Shown: piece by piece, positions 1 to 12,592 of the stretch | Position numbering within the stretch: position 1 is the stretch's first letter | Layout of the letters: the number at the start of each line of letters is the position of its first letter | Assembly (NCBI GenBank): GCA_029641185.1 | Contig: JAPWGK010000031.1 | Location: 186,001 to 250,000, forward strand | Direction: 5' to 3' | DNA: 64,000 bases | From: Pseudofabraea citricarpa | Taxonomy: Eukaryota; Ascomycota; Leotiomycetes; Helotiales; Dermateaceae | Position numbers and translations under genes: made by a program | The notes under the pieces: generated by a model | Databases searched by the model: none | Seen by the model: only the letters and a program-made list of their open reading frames with translations | What the model was told of the DNA's origin: nothing

Positions 1-304
1 GCTAGCACAGTAGCACAGGCACCATGACTTACTAAGAGGTAAAATGTCTGGATTTCAAATGATGCGAAGATCAAGGCGATCTAAATTTCTATGTCTAGCA
101 AATCAATCAATCAATAATCATGTACAAAAATATGACAGCGACCGTAGACAGAGAGATGGTGGGGTGTCCGCTTGCCCCACTACCAACCCTGGGCCTCGGT
201 GAAGATATATTCCGGTCCTTGGCAACATTTTGGAAGCTCGACCTCGAGACGAGTTTCCTCAGCGCTGGCTCAGTCTACACCATCGCACCCAAGCACCAGC
301 GGAG
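1..304. other. upstream region of the She9-like gene
   Basis: No gene is visible here. It is probably promoter and 5' leader of the gene that starts at 305. A short AATC tandem run lies at about 101-116. An in-frame ATG at 230 would add 25 residues to the downstream protein, but the added sequence does not resemble a targeting peptide. Confidence 0.5.
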
Positions 305-1555
305 ATGCAGCCATTGGTACGTTTCGTCCCACGGCTTGCAAATGGTTCGATAGCCGGTTCAAGGACATTCTCGAGGGCTCTACGGCCACCGCAACCCTCG
401 GTACAAGCTTCAGTATGCTTCCAGTGCAGAACTCGATTCCAAACCCGATCGTTCGCGGATGACTCCAAACCACCCACATCACCAAATCCGCTCCCGAAAG
501 AAGAAATAGCTTCCCGTGAAGCACAGGATGGACAAACCGAAGAGCTTCCTTCCTCCGAAGAGTTGCGGCGACTAGCTCTCACGAAACGCTTCTCCCAGTT
601 GATGGACAATCTCCAGGGCAATTTCATATTCCCAGCATCACAGCGTATCAATGACCTTACTGGGTACTCCGGTATTGAGGCACTCAAGTTACGAATCACC
701 AAGCTCGAGCAACAAGTACAAGATGCCCAGGAAGCTGTTCGCACTTCTCGACAGGTCTACAAAACAACTGTCGCCGATCGAGCCTCCACACAACGAGAAG
801 TTACCACGCTCTTGGCGCGGAAGGACAGCTGGACGCCGATCGATCTAGAACGGTTCACCAGTTTATATCGAAGTGATCATACCAATGAACAAGCTGTTCA
901 GGAGGCTGCAACAAGATTGGCCGATGCCGAAAGGGAAGCAGAACACTCGGCGGCCACTCTCAGCAGCAGTATCCTTGCACGGTATCACGAAGAACAGATT
1001 TGGAGTGATAAAATAAGGAGGATGAGTACATGGGGAACATGGGGTCTCATGGGAGTAAACGTATTACTATTCTTGGTCTTCCAATTAGGATTCGAGCCAT
1101 GGAGACGAAGGAGACTTGTACATGGCTTTGAGGAGAAGGTCAGGGAAGCTCTGGAGCTTGAGAGGGCTAACCAAGCATCTTCGACCAAACCTTCCAGTGA
1201 TGCGTCGTTGGATGCCGTTGTTACAGCTGGATTACAGGAACTTGAGGTTGAAGTAGACAGCGATAGCAAAACTCCAGAGCCAGCAGTCAATGCGATTGCA
1301 GCTTGCATTGAGGGCGATGTAGTTGAGGAGTTGATGGAGAAGGAGGTTACAAAAGATACAGAAGATATCGATGTGCCGACACTGCTAATGCAACTCAGAA
1401 GACCCGAGGCATGGAAATCTGCTGCGCAGGATCTATTTAGCGAAAGACTCATTTCTATGCGGAAACAGGATATAACAATCATTGCTCTAGAAGGGGCTGC
1501 TGCAGGCGCCGCCATAGCTGGCATAATAGCCACCACTATTTTCCGTTGCTCCTAG
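305..1555 (+). CDS. she9: She9/Mdm33-like mitochondrial inner-membrane protein
   Basis: Single exon of 416 residues. The family (yeast She9/Mdm33) sits in the mitochondrial inner membrane and affects inner-membrane shape and fission. The start at 305 is preferred over the in-frame ATG at 230 because it puts an Arg/Ser-rich, acid-poor presequence (about residues 1-50) at the N terminus, as expected for import. A predicted coiled coil covers about residues 100-230 (segment around LEQQVQDAQEAV, then a second helix rich in A/E/R). A membrane segment lies near WGLMGVNVLLFLVFQLGF (about 255-275). A Gly/Ala-rich hydrophobic helix ends the protein (GAAAGAAIAGIIATTIF), which is the usual two-TM topology with a central acidic stretch. 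Family assignment rests on layout and on the recognisable RHL-like core after the presequence. Length is close to yeast She9 (about 456). Confidence 0.85.
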   Translation: MQPLVRFVPRLANGSIAGSRTFSRALRPPQPSVQASVCFQCRTRFQTRSFADDSKPPTSPNPLPKEEIASREAQDGQTEELPSSEELRRLALTKRFSQLMDNLQGNFIFPASQRINDLTGYSGIEALKLRITKLEQQVQDAQEAVRTSRQVYKTTVADRASTQREVTTLLARKDSWTPIDLERFTSLYRSDHTNEQAVQEAATRLADAEREAEHSAATLSSSILARYHEEQIWSDKIRRMSTWGTWGLMGVNVLLFLVFQLGFEPWRRRRLVHGFEEKVREALELERANQASSTKPSSDASLDAVVTAGLQELEVEVDSDSKTPEPAVNAIAACIEGDVVEELMEKEVTKDTEDIDVPTLLMQLRRPEAWKSAAQDLFSERLISMRKQDITIIALEGAAAGAAIAGIIATTIFRCS

Positions 1556-3812
1556 GAGTCCCTAGGACAAGAACCTGTACAATAATTATGACATACTACT
1601 TCTCTGTCTTTGGTGCTTCAACTATAAGAGCACTTTCTCGCGAACGCTCTATAATTTTCCAGGTCGTAAGTAGACTAAGTCCATATTCTTGATTGCACAT
1701 TTCATCAAACCCCCCCCTGTTCTTCGAGTGGATATTGCAGGATGTGATTAAGATACATCGGTTGGGGGGTATCAGCCTCATATACTGTGAGATACGCTTG
1801 CTGTATCTCGTCTGCCCTATGGGGCTACATGTGTCTTTCTTCAAAACTCGTACCAAGTAAATAAGTACCAAGCTCGGAGTCTCCGAGCCTTCTCAAATCC
1901 AATATATGACACCAAGTCGTAGATTAGGTGTATTTATTGTGGAACAAATGCCAGATTGCCAATATACTTCACTTGCACAGTTTGATAAGGATATGCTTGT
2001 CTACCTAAAAATAGTGTTATTTCATCTCTCTCATCTCCCATAGAGATTTTCTACACTATTACTATTGTCCATCAGATATACCAGTGCCCAGCAGAGTTGC
2101 TAGTCACATTTCGAAGAATGTGAAGTTCGTCTTTGAAGCTTGGTTTAGTTAGGAGGTAAAGCTCATGCCTTAGTTATGTACTTTGGTATTACTGATATAT
2201 TAGAGTTGTTGACACAATTGACTGGTAATTTCGTCACATTTAAAAGGCCCAATGGCCTCTGGAACTAGCCTCTACGAAGATGGTACACTTTGAGTCTTCT
2301 TATGCCTCTCGGGTCTTGCAAAAAGAGAATTAGTTCAATCAACCCCGATTTCGGTCCAGAATTTGGAACAACTCAGTTCCGAATCGGGTATCTATAAGAT
2401 AGTCGTCAAAAAAGATGGGGGGAAATGAACAATAGGATCTCATGAAGATTTTAAGTGTTTTAATGCCCGTGTACCCGTACTACTTCCTACCGTAGTTTGG
2501 TTTACGAGCTTGTAGAGTTAAATGAGCAAAAAGTGACCAGCAAAATTTCAGCGAGCATAAACCCTTTAGTACATGGGTCCTAGCCAAAAGCTGTGATTCG
2601 AGGTGAAGAACCTGTTAGACCAGCAAATAACCTAGAAGTACTAGTACTAAATCATTTATCTCACCTTGTAGTTTTAGCGAGTATCCTTATCCTAATTTAA
2701 CTACATAATAAGCCTCTTGTTAAAACAAATCGTACGGACTAGAAACCCTCGAAATTTATTGGTTGAACAGTTGCCTGTTAGCTTATATTATCTCAGATGG
2801 CTAACAAGCACTTATAACTATTATACTAGTTGTTTTATATTTATGATTGATTAGACTGGTGTAGACTGGTGTATTTCGGATACGGAGTAATCTAATTATA
2901 TATACCTAGGAACAGAAAAGAAGAAAAGAATAAGCTGTCTCAAGGTAGAGTTTTGAATAGGTATTACAACGAGTTACATTCTCAAGGACCTATGAAATAA
3001 TGATAATGTAGCTAAATTCAAGTAACGGCCTATTACTATATAATGACCTAGTGAAAGAAAGAGGCAGCTGGAGAGATCCGCTTTGCTAAATTGTATAAAG
3101 AAACCATTATCTGTTGAAACTATTATAACCAAGACGACAACTTTCAAGCTCCTAAGAACGGGAAAATAAAAATAGAATCCATCAAAGCCTGATGAGACAC
3201 CATCTGTGGAATCCTAATAAGATATGAAAATAAGATATCTCATAGTATAAAGAAGCGTAATCTGACTTTGTCCACCAAAGGACAAAGTAGTTATCGGATG
3301 TTTCTTATATACTCAGACCTGGACGCTTGTTAGATATAGATGAGTATACTACTAGTATAGCTACGATACATGGCCCGTGCCCCTGGAAGCTTTGAGTCCA
3401 TCTACCGATAAAGTTAGCAAACTAGTAAAGAGGAATTTCTTTCTCTTCATACTATGACTTCCAGAATGATATCTTTACTTTCAAACGAAAAGAGAATGTG
3501 CTCCTTCTTACAACAGAGCAACCTACAGATGTCCAACGGACCATCTCTGATGAACAGGTCTAGGTATTAGGAATATGTTTTATAGATTCAAAAGACTTCA
3601 AGGAAAGAAATTCAAAGCAAGGTTGTTTGTTCTATTAAACATCTACACACAACAACGACCACTCCGAATCTTGTGATGCAAAGCATGCACCTTAATATCC
3701 CCCCCAGTCCATAACCTCGCTTCTGAGATCTCAAAATGTTGTACAGCCATTAATTCATACAATGACGAGAACAGCTCCCAGCCCAAACTCCATTCTCCCT
3801 AGTTTACAAAAC
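1556..3812. other. A+T-rich, gene-poor intergenic stretch
   Basis: No convincing ORF. A 91-residue ORF on the minus strand (1596-1871) has no family features. The sequence becomes visibly A+T-rich from about 1,900 to 3,800. It holds a perfect 9-bp inverted repeat with a 6-nt loop (3265-3273 / 3280-3288), an imperfect hairpin at about 2344-2388 and a small tandem GACTGGTGTA duplication near 2855. It may be decayed repeat DNA, but no transposon ends were recognised. Confidence 0.5.
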
Positions 3813-5717
3813 TCAAACTGAACCATAAGATTGGTTATTGCTTTGATCCATGTTATTGTATTGCCCCATGCCATACGCCTGCCCACCTTCAGCCGGGAAT
3901 CTGTCATCTGATGGTGGACCGTCCAAGCCTCTGCTAATCATGAAGTCCAAGGGTACAGCAGCACCAAATGTATCCTTGCGAGTTGCCTTTCGGAAGGACT
4001 GTGCTGCATGGCCATCGCCTCGACCATTCATGCTCTTGCTGACATCATCTGCAATACCTTGTGCAATCTCTTGTCTGAAGAGTTCATCGCCTTTCAAGAT
4101 TGGTAGAAGTGCTTGAGTCTCGTACCACCGGCCCTTGATATCAGACAGGCTTTTCCTAGCAGCAGGTTCAGTCAAGCTCCATTCGCACCATATTCTTCTG
4201 TTTGCATTATCTGCAACTTCATTTCGGAAACGAAGATCAGATACCATTCGAGCAGGAAGATCTGGAGTGGGCCATTCTGCACGACTATTGTAGTGCATAG
4301 GCATCTCATTGAACTTGTAAATGTCGCCAACAAATGTAACCGTTGAAGGAGTTGTAGTTTGCTCAATAAGCTTGTGAATGATCATCACCACAATGTCGTC
4401 ATCCGGCACACGAATCCGTACTGGCTCACCAACCCAAATCTTTTCTGCGCCTAAGAACATGCCATTGTAGTGTACTTCGCCAGCAGCGGCTGGAATATCA
4501 AGGCGGTCGAAAAGGGAATAACTTGAATCAATAGCTCTAGCTGCCAAAATACTGCTGTCAACTTCAGCATCTCCTTGACCATATTTGCCCTCGAGAAGAT
4601 CATGCCATCTGACTTGATCATAAGTCAAGCCATGGATGGCAACATGGGTAAGTCCTGGAGTGCTCCAAGCTAACCACGGGCGAAGGTGCTCATGTTGATC
4701 CTTAATTTGATATTGAGGGTGTTTGTGAGGGTGTGAAAGCTGCTGAAGAAGATACCGTGGGCCACCGTTGAGTATTCCTCTTTTAGAGATCACACCAAGT
4801 CCCCACGCTGTGCCTTTGTGAAACCATACAAGTTCACCCGGTCTATAAATGTAGACGCTTTTAGATAGACTGTCAAAATCTTGTTCTTTGGAACGCTTGG
4901 GGCCTGCTGGCTGCACAGGCTTTGCGGCAGCAAGAGGTTGTGGAACTGGGATGGGAGTTTGAACTAGATGCAGACTTATTAGTATAAACAGAAACACGTA
5001 GAAAACACGTAAAAAACACGTAGAAAAAATGATTCCTACTTTTTGGAACAGGTGGCAAAGGTTTGATCTCTTTCCTGGCTGGTGTCTCAAGTATTCTGGT
5101 TTCTTGTTTGACAGGTTCCGGCTTTGATACTTCGACGACATCTTCATCGCCGTCTGGAGAACAAAGTTTACACGGGCAGTTCATTGGATCACCCTCTTGA
5201 TCAATCGTCAACCATAGTAAATGCTGGAAAAAATCTGCAGGACTTCTAAAGCGTTTCTTCCGGCCTTGCGGGTGTCCATACAGATAAGCATCCTGCCTCT
5301 CAAATGTTCCTGCAGCGTGCTTTGCTTTCTCTTTTTTCTCAGTAGCCTTGCTGATATTGTATTTCAGCTGTTCCCATAATTCGTATCCCTGGGGTAGCTC
5401 TTGAAGAATCCACTTCTCGTCTGTAAATATATTAGTAAACGTACGAACAGAAAGTCCTCGTCCGTTCTCGATTTCGTACTGGCATGCTCCTTTTGTCCCA
5501 TCACATCTTTATACATGCCACCTAACTTCCGCCGCCAATCTATTGCCTTTGGATCATCCGGGGCAAGCTTTTTGTAGCAGTTTACAATACCACTTGCATT
5601 CGGTTTGTCATCGAGTTGTGCATCGGTAGGTCGATTTTCTTCTATTGCGCCTGACTTGGTGACAACTTGGAGCAGGCCGTCTGACCGGGCCGAAACGATT
5701 TGCCGATAGGAAGCCAT
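3813..5717 (-). CDS. clr2: Clr2-like transcriptional silencing protein
   Basis: Three exons read on the minus strand: 5717-5480, 5420-5040 and 4963-3813, giving 589 residues. The introns (5421-5479 and 4964-5039) have GTACGA..ACAG and GTAGGA..CTAG borders, and codons stay in phase. Fission yeast Clr2 (537 aa) is a subunit of SHREC, the histone-deacetylase/remodeler complex that silences heterochromatin. Visible here are an N-terminal helical part (about 1-110, WRRKLGGMYKDVMG), the conserved block DAYLYGHPQGRKKRFRSPAD followed by a Cys cluster NCPCKLC (about 130-170), and a C-terminal half with the bromo-adjacent-like segment YRPGELVWFHKGTAWGLGVI typical of the Clr2_transil region. The second intron contains a tandem ACACGTARAAA-type repeat and is 76 nt, so retention would shift the frame. 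The gene is divergent from the SNF2 gene at 6838. Assignment is from recognised family motifs, not a search. Confidence 0.82.
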
Positions 5718-6837
5718 GGCATAGAATTGCTGCCTCCGCTTGGTACACTGTCGGTGTGCTTATGGTATGAAATTCATGATTGTCTGGAAACTGCGAGGCC
5801 AGTAATCCTCGAAGCTACACCCGACCCGCGTTAAGCTTCAGTTTCCCCAGAATCGGCCGCATTCCCGAACAAGCGGGAAAACGATGAACCGAAAGATATA
5901 CAAGCCGCCGTTGTAAAGCAGCAACACTACTCTGTAGATTTTATAGAAGTAGACTCATGATCCTGAATTATCGACGAAGGCATTGAAGACCACAGGAGAT
6001 ATATATGGAGGAGTAGATGGGTCCCGTTAGGTAGCTATCCGTCGGACTGGTGCTGGAAGTTTAACGGGGATATTATAGTTCTCCATCACAAGGGATGCTG
6101 TCCAGTCCAATCCGAGAACCATTCATACAGTAGATGTGACAATCTTCATCTTGAAAGCTGTGTAATGGCGTACAATATTTTGGTTGGTGGATCGAGGCAA
6201 TAGATAGTTCTCTAAATTTGGTGTGATTCTCAAGGGCTTGCTTGCTTCTGACATTTCCTCTGAGACCATTGCCAGGTTTGGTGAAGGCATTGCTTATAAG
6301 ATACTGATGCTGTAATGTACGAGTACTTTGGTGTGGATGACATATCTAGCTACCTGGTAACTGGAAACTGCTCATCCCGAATTAATTGTCTGCTCAGCAG
6401 GATGACGACTGAAAAGGGGTTGCCGATAAGATAAGAGATTGCAAGCATGTCGCTCTCGTAAGCGGGCCAATCAACGCTTGCATCCCGGGAATCGAGCAAA
6501 TGCGACGCGGGTTCTGGTTCCTGACATCCGGAACGCGATACTTTTTGAAAGTTCTCGATGCGCTCGTCAAAAAGCCAACTGAACTTTGCAACCCCCCCAA
6601 CTTGCTGCTTGGTGTGTCCTGGTCAGCATCATATCATTACTGTCGCTGTGCAGGCAGAGTCCATACAACCCTTGACTTACATTCTAATCCACGGAGCCTC
6701 CTTTCTTCGCCCTTGAGGAATATTCCAATTTGCCCTTGCAGGCACTTTTAACGCAACGCGTTCACACCATCCATCATTGACCCTTTTGCAGCCGCAACAC
6801 CTATGTCTACCACAACGTCGCAGAGCACAATCTGAAA
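5718..6837. promoter_or_regulatory. shared divergent promoter region of clr2 and SNF2-PHD gene
   Basis: This 1.1-kb spacer lies between two genes transcribed away from each other. No coding potential or RNA gene was seen. Several C runs (for example AACCCCCCCAAC near 6590) and pyrimidine-rich patches precede the SNF2 start. No specific binding site can be assigned. Confidence 0.5.
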
Positions 6838-9800
6838 ATGGAGCCTCCGCAGACTCCAGCCAGACCTATCGCTCGGCGCGATACCGCCTTTAGCCTGCTT
6901 TCCAAATTTCTCCCAGGCGCAAAGACAGAGCACAAGATGGACGCCCAGAGGAAAGAGAGCATGCCATCAAAGCCTTATGCAGCAGCCAACACCGCAAATT
7001 GGAGTGCGAATCAAGATATCCCCGCGACGCCTGCGACACCTGCTACCGACCCCGATGAAGATGAATTGTCAAAACCTCTCCCCGAAGACGAGAACGAGAT
7101 CCAGTTCGCCCCAGTCTCGCGATCTGGTCGACAGCTGAGACCTCGATCTTCAGTACCAGTGTCGCTCAAGTCTTTAGAGAACGGTGACAAGCAACCGAGA
7201 TCCAGAACCCCCCGTTCTTCAAAGAAGAAGAGTGTTATCGAGGAGTTGGTGGGAGGAGATATTTCGGGCTACAACTTCTCACCTATCGTAAGCGATAGAG
7301 TGTTGATTAGACAGGAAATTGCGAGCCAAACCGCGGCCAACAGAAGTCGGTTCTTTGTCGAGAAGAAGGACTACTTTTTGCCGCTGTTGCCACCCAACAA
7401 CCATGTCAAGAAGCTCGCTGAGAAGCATGATCAGCTGTCACAGGAGGAGATTTCAAAGCTGCCTATCATCACTCCGTACGAAGAGCTTGAGACGCAGCCT
7501 AAAGGCATTGAGGCCAATATGAAGCCGTATCAACTCTCAGGTCTAAGCTTCATGGTATACCTTCACCGTAACGGTCTATCAGGTATTCTAGGTAAGTGAT
7601 CGCATATGATGTATTCTACTTAGCTTCTCTTCAGCGAGCTAATTGACCAAAGGCGATGAGATGGGCCTGGGTAAGACTCTTCAAACAATATCTCTGATTC
7701 AGTATCTGAAGGAGAATGATCCGAAGCGCGGCACTGGAAGACTGCAACGTCCATTTCTAGTCATCTGCCCCCTGTCTGTTTTGAGCAGTTGGATGAGCGA
7801 GGCAAGAAGATGGGCTCCAACCTTAAAAGTTATCCGGTTTCATGGCCCGATTAAGGAACGAGTACGACTAAAGAAGATCATTGTTGGTGAAATTGACATG
7901 TATGGCAATCTCACAGCACAAGCGAGAACTAAGCACAACTCCAAAATTGTTGCTTCCGGAAAGACCATCACTGATCCTATTGGTATCGCGGAAGATGAAG
8001 ATGTTGGTGTTGATGTTGTCGTGACAACGTATGAATCTTATGCTTCAGAAGAATCATGGTTCAAGAAAGCCTTCGTATGGAGATATGTTGTCCTTGATGA
8101 AGGTCACAAAGTGAGTTGACATAGAGCTAGTACTGAAATGCACCACTGACGAGACTTTATAGGTAAAAAATGACCAAAGTCTTATCTCAAGGAGCTTGCA
8201 GGGCCTCAAAGCCGAATATCGTCTGATATTGACAGGAACTCCTCTACAGAATAATTTGTCGGAGGCATGGGCATTACTTCATTGGCTCTATCCTGAAGTC
8301 TTTATGGAGAACACTTCTGAACTATTTAACGAGTCATTTAATTTGACCAAAGGTCTATATTCCAACACAGTTCTAGACAATCTTCGACATCTTTTGGAAC
8401 TAATCATGCTTCGACGCATGAAGACATCCCCGGGGGTCGATTTGAATCTTCCTCCGAAGACCGAGATACTCCTGTTCGTCCCATTGAGTCCAATGCAGCG
8501 ATTTTGGTACACTCGCCTCATTACTCGAGCTGATCAGGGCCTTCTGGATGAACTGTTTAAAGGCGCCAAGGACAAGGAAGCGCAGGAGATGGAGGCTGCT
8601 AAGAAAAATGAAGATATTGAGACTGAATTGATGAAAAGAGAGACTGCAGCTCTCGACTCCATGGAGAAAGACCTTGTCGTGGGAGGTGATGCCTGGAAGG
8701 AGTCTCGTGAGATTCTGAAGCAGACGATTCAGCGTGAGTACGAAGAAGACAAAGATAATGTTGGAACTGCAAAGAAAGGCTCTTGGCAAAAGCTCATGAA
8801 CCTCCTGATGCAACTCAGAAAGGTGTGCAATCACCCATATCAAATTCAATACCCCGACGACATCTTGCAAGGAGATCATATCATTACTGCATCTGGAAAA
8901 TTTATTGTCCTGGAAAAGCTGCTCAATGAGTTGGTTATCAAGCAGAAGAAGAAGATTCTCATTTTCTCTGGTTTCACGAGAATGTTGGACCTAGTTGAGG
9001 AACTGTTGATGGTGAGAGGTGGCAACGGCACAAGTTATCGATACGTTCGTCTCGATGGAAGTACTGCAAGAGCACGTAGAAATCTTGGTATTCGCATGTT
9101 CAACGATACCAGCAGCGAATACCGAGTAATGCTTATTTCTACTCGTGCTGGAGGCCTAGGAGTCAACTTAGCCACTGCGTCAGACGTTGTTTTGCTAGAC
9201 CAGGACTGGAACCCGCAAATCACCCTACAAGCTGAAGCCAGAGCCCACAGGATCGGACAGAAGAACCCTGTGACAATTTACAAGCTGGTCTCACAAGGTA
9301 CAGTCGAGGAACAGATGATGGGACGCATCCAAAAGAAGTTGTATCTCTCCGCTAAGGTCACAGAAGCCATGCAAGATATCCATACAAAGTCAGGTGTTAA
9401 ATCGGGCAAAGGAAAGGGCCGAACTGCAACAAAAGACGAGGATATGCCACAGCTAGGAACGGGCCAACTTATGGCACTGGTGCGGCGTGGTGCGTCTGCT
9501 ATTTCGCGACCAGAGATCGATGTTGGTGAAATGCTTAGCTGGTAGGTCATCTGCTTTTCTTTACTCTTGTCCTCTCAACACCTTGTCAGTTCCAAATACT
9601 AACATTGCACAGGGACTGGGAGACCACAGTTGAGAAGTGCAAGGACCAGCCAGCTGATATCAATGTTAAGAAGGACGCCTTGCCGGATGCCAAGGTCGAC
9701 GAGGAGGCCGAGAAGAAGTGGCTCACTGAAATGGAGAAGGTTGAAGCATCCGTCTTCGAAGGCAAGAAGATGAACCGCGGCATCCGACCTAGTGGCAGCT

Positions 9801-10615
9801 ATAACGAAATTGCTCAGCAGTGGCGAAAAGAGGATCGTCGCATTGGCAAAAACACCACAGTCATGATCGATGGGTTTGCCGTCAGCAAAGAATCGGTCAA
9901 TTGTGCTCAATGGGAGGCTGTTCCTACCTTGGCAGGCAAGGACCCCCGTCTTGCCGAACCTAAACGAGAAAAGAAACCTGAGGTAAACTCTCAGTCCCAC
10001 TGTCAGATATGTTTTGATGGTGGAGATCTAAGCTGCTGTCAACTGTGTCCACGGGCATTCCATTTTGACTGCTTGGATCGAGAGTTCAAAATCAAGGCAA
10101 AGGCATGGCAATTCAACTGCCCTCAGCACCAATGTCAAGACTGCGAGCAAAAGACTACTGATGCTGGTGGTATGCTTTACCGATGCCGATGGTGCGAGCG
10201 AGCTTACTGCGAGGATTGTCTTGATTTTGAAAAGACAATCCTCTATGGCAACAATCTTCCCGAGTATGAAAACCTTGGGTATCCAGAAATGACGCAAGCA
10301 TTCTATATTCAGTGCCACAGTTGCACCGACCACCTTGCTGAAAACCCTGACAACCAGGCATTCTGCAACCAATTTGCCGAGATAGCGCTTGCAGAGCACA
10401 AGGAGCTTTTTGGGATTGCAGACGAGGTAGGCGAGGCAAATGAGGATGGAAGCACCAGAGCTGGAAGTATGACGGATGCTACGACGGTCGAAACCCCTGG
10501 TGTCAATACTCCCATCACTGTGGGCGATGATGAAGACGAAGAGCCAGGGCGGAAGCGAAAGCTCACCATCAAGATTTCAACGGCTCGACCGACGAAGAGG
10601 GGACGAATGGCATGA
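6838..10615 (+). CDS. SNF2-family chromatin remodeling ATPase with C-terminal PHD finger
   Basis: Four exons: 6838-7591, 7653-8110, 8163-9541 and 9613-10615, giving 1197 residues. The three introns (61, 52, 71 nt) all have GT..AG ends and preserve conserved helicase motifs: GILGDEMGLGKT (Walker A) is split by intron 1 and LDEGHKVKND (DEGH box, about 400-403) by intron 2. The C-terminal helicase lobe has STRAGGLGVNLATA and AEARAHRIGQ (about 720-770). A long acidic/helical insert separates the lobes. A Cys/His-rich PHD-type finger (HCQICFDGGDLSCCQLC onward, about 990-1070) follows, with a second Cys cluster (CRWCERAYCEDC). The N-terminal 200 residues are polar and disordered. No HAND-SANT-SLIDE region is evident, so it is not a standard ISWI. 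DEGH resembles LSH/DDM1-type enzymes, but the subfamily is unresolved. It shares a promoter region with the Clr2-like gene. Confidence 0.9.
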
Positions 10616-11400
10616 TGCGATGGCTATATACAGTAGAGAGTGTGTCGGAGGCGTACTGAGAGCGGATATCTTTCCACCTGGATCTGGAGTTTTACCATGG
10701 GTTTTCTAGGGAAGATTGGGTTGTTTTACGGAGGAGGGTTCTCTCAAGGTCTAAGTATCAAATGGGTGGCAGTTTACCGATTCTGATTAGAAAGGAGAAG
10801 ACGACAAAGATGGTCTGCCCTGGCGTTGGTTGGCTTTCTACGGCAATTTAGAGTCGTAGATGATGTAACAGTATTGAGTATGGCATAGATATTCTAGAGG
10901 CAATTGAATGAAGACAGCCTTTTGTGTGTTCTCAGGAAACTTGGTTTGCACGCTATGCATGGGGTCTGGGTCAAGCCGTAGGCTTATTACTAAGATGATG
11001 ATGACCACCGTCTTTCTACAGTAGGTACTTGGAGCAAATAGTTTGGCATGGAGGAGAGGTGCAAAGGCCACCGTTTCACGTGATGTGGCAAGCACTCTTC
11101 AGTAACCCGGTCTGGCAGGCGTCTTCTCGCCTCTGATGTCTGTCCTCGAGATATGGCCTTCTCTCCCGACCTCGATGAGGTGCAGTGTTTCTCCATGGAC
11201 GACGGATCACGAAGCTGAAGTCGAGGCCTTGACGTTGCCGTTGCCGTTTTACCGCGCGTCGCTGCCACAGCCAAGTTGGGGTCAAGGCCATGAGGGTCGA
11301 GGATGCGCATTGGCTGGTGTCGCTGGCACGGGTGGATTTGCAACCTGGACACAGGCTGCACACAGGCTGCACACCAACACCCCATGCTGAAGCCGTCGCA

Positions 11401-11440
11401 TGGGCAATAATAACGGGGCATGGGCAATAATAACGGGGCA
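11401..11440. repeat. perfect 20-bp tandem duplication
   Basis: Two identical head-to-tail copies of a 20-nt unit beginning GGGCAATAATAACGG occupy 11401-11420 and 11421-11440. No coding function is apparent. Confidence 0.9.
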
Positions 11441-12592
11441 TGGATGATGGATGAGGACGGGGTGATGTCATCTGCCAGACTTGGGTTCACGATTTGTTTG
11501 AAGTGCCAGGCACTGACGCCCTTGGACCGAGGACCCAGGACCAGGACCAGGACCCAGAGAGATCTGACGAGTGGGTGAGCGAGGGAGTGCGGAAAAAGAT
11601 CATCTGAAATAATGTGAGGGAGATGTCGAGAGACCGAGTGTGGTCACTTGTGGTGTGTGTTGACACCACTCTCTGCATGCAAGGCTACTGTACGTCGCAT
11701 CTTGATTATTGGTTGGTGTCGCCGATAAGGAGCACAGAGAAACACATAAACAATGGATAGATTGGATTCGGTGCGAGGGGATTAGTGGTGGTGGTGGTGG
11801 TGTGCGAGTGGGCGGCCGTTAAGAATTGCCCTATGCGATTAGGAACTTGTACCTGGTGCAAGAGCTACAGTAAGGGTGAGGGAGATACGTCCCCTGATTT
11901 GCGTGGGCCGTGGCATCAGGAGCGTGAGAAGCGTGAGGAGGATGTGCGAGCTGAAGCCGAACAGCAGCAAAGCCTACCGGCCGAAGGAATGTGCAAGGCG
12001 TTCGTTATAAACTACATACTGTGCAGGATGCGTAGACACTATCGCATAATATACCTGCGATGGTTGTTGGGGTTACAAACAAACAGATCTTCTTATCTCG
12101 GTCCTGAATGGTGGAGTGGCGGCCCAAGACAAGCTTCATGCAAGGTCACGGCAGCCTGCATCCCTGGAGAAGAAGAAGAACAACAGTCAATTGTACGGAA
12201 GTACAGTACAGAAGTCAGTGTGTTCAGATATCCCAAGACTCGCTGCTGGAGTCGTAAGCCTTGGAAGGGCGCAGTTACTACTAAGTTGGTGTCTGCTGGA
12301 ATTCAGACGAAACGCTGTACTCGTAACTGTGTTCCCCCTTCCAAATATAGCCTTTGTCTTGACTCTTCAGGCTGATTAACGCGAAAAGAACCCTGTGAGA
12401 TTAGTCAATCCCGCTAGAACGACTCACTAACCCCCAACCGGCCAGTTGCCGTTATCTGACCAGCAACCAGGAAAGTAGCAGTAGCAGTAGCACCAGCACC
12501 AGCGAACTGAACATTATTTCCTCCATCCGTCCCCATCCTTACGCAACGCAATCTCCAATCTCCCCATTTTACCTCCAACTTTCTCACTCCCC

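Noticed and set aside
1596..1871. 91-codon minus-strand ORF after the She9-like gene
   Set aside because: Short, in A+T-rich sequence, with no family pattern.
11785..12375. 196-codon plus-strand ORF in the spacer before the apyrase gene
   Set aside because: It begins in a GTG microsatellite and has no recognisable domain or protein-like pattern.
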